Shown here in pieces: positions 6,566-6,585 of a DNA stretch of 6,585 bases. The stretch is from assembly GCA_027311205.1 (NCBI GenBank), contig DAICZI010000099.1, positions 1-6,585 of the forward strand, in the 5' to 3' direction. Both the position numbers and the translations under genes were made by a program. Source of the DNA: Beijerinckiaceae bacterium (lineage in GTDB: Bacteria; Pseudomonadota; Alphaproteobacteria; Rhizobiales; Beijerinckiaceae). Every line of letters starts with the position of its first letter. Position 1 is the stretch's first letter. The notes beneath the pieces are model-generated. The model saw only the letters and a program-made list of their open reading frames with translations. It did no database searches and had not been told where the DNA came from.

Positions 6566-6585
6566 TCATGCGAGCACGCCCGCTC

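Overview
The window is a glycine catabolism locus from a high-GC Gram-negative bacterium, most likely an alphaproteobacterium. This assignment rests on strong GC bias at third codon positions, the style of the protein sequences, a TTGAC-rich promoter with a weak -10, and a P-protein encoded as two genes. It is an inference; no rRNA or taxonomic marker is present.

Left part (1-479): a leader without a credible gene. It begins with about 200 bases clearly richer in A+T than the genes, holding a short inverted repeat (77-89) and two copies of a 10-base direct repeat 23 bases apart. A sigma70-type promoter (203-230) then leads into a tandem two-aptamer glycine riboswitch (about 236-436). Both P1 helices, both P2 helices and a leader-linker P0 helix can be paired by eye. 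A GC-rich hairpin (437-461) without a U-tract separates the aptamers from the first start codon.

Middle (480-4885, + strand): a tightly packed operon gcvT-gcvH-gcvPA-gcvPB. Two junctions overlap (4 and 7 bases) and one has a gap of 7 bases. Together the products form the T, H and P components of the glycine cleavage system. GcvPA/GcvPB decarboxylate glycine on PLP, GcvH carries the aminomethyl group on lipoyl-lysine 60, and GcvT transfers the one-carbon unit to tetrahydrofolate. The fourth component, dihydrolipoyl dehydrogenase (L-protein), is not here and must be encoded elsewhere. The likely logic is glycine-sensing feedforward: the riboswitch in the leader responds to glycine and controls the operon that consumes it.

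Right part (4886-6585): an 8-bp perfect hairpin (4895-4923) lies between the gcv operon and a convergent minus-strand pair. The pair is a SulP-type anion transporter (C-terminal part only, ending in a STAS domain) followed by an FCD-domain GntR-family regulator. Its start codon overlaps the transporter stop (TAATG), which suggests one transcript with translational coupling. The transporter frame is interrupted by a TGA at 6568-6566, near the window edge, although homology-like sequence continues up to that point.

I see no undescribed system here. The most useful points for follow-up are the riboswitch architecture and its unclear expression platform, the interrupted SulP frame, and the transporter-regulator pair of unknown ligand.
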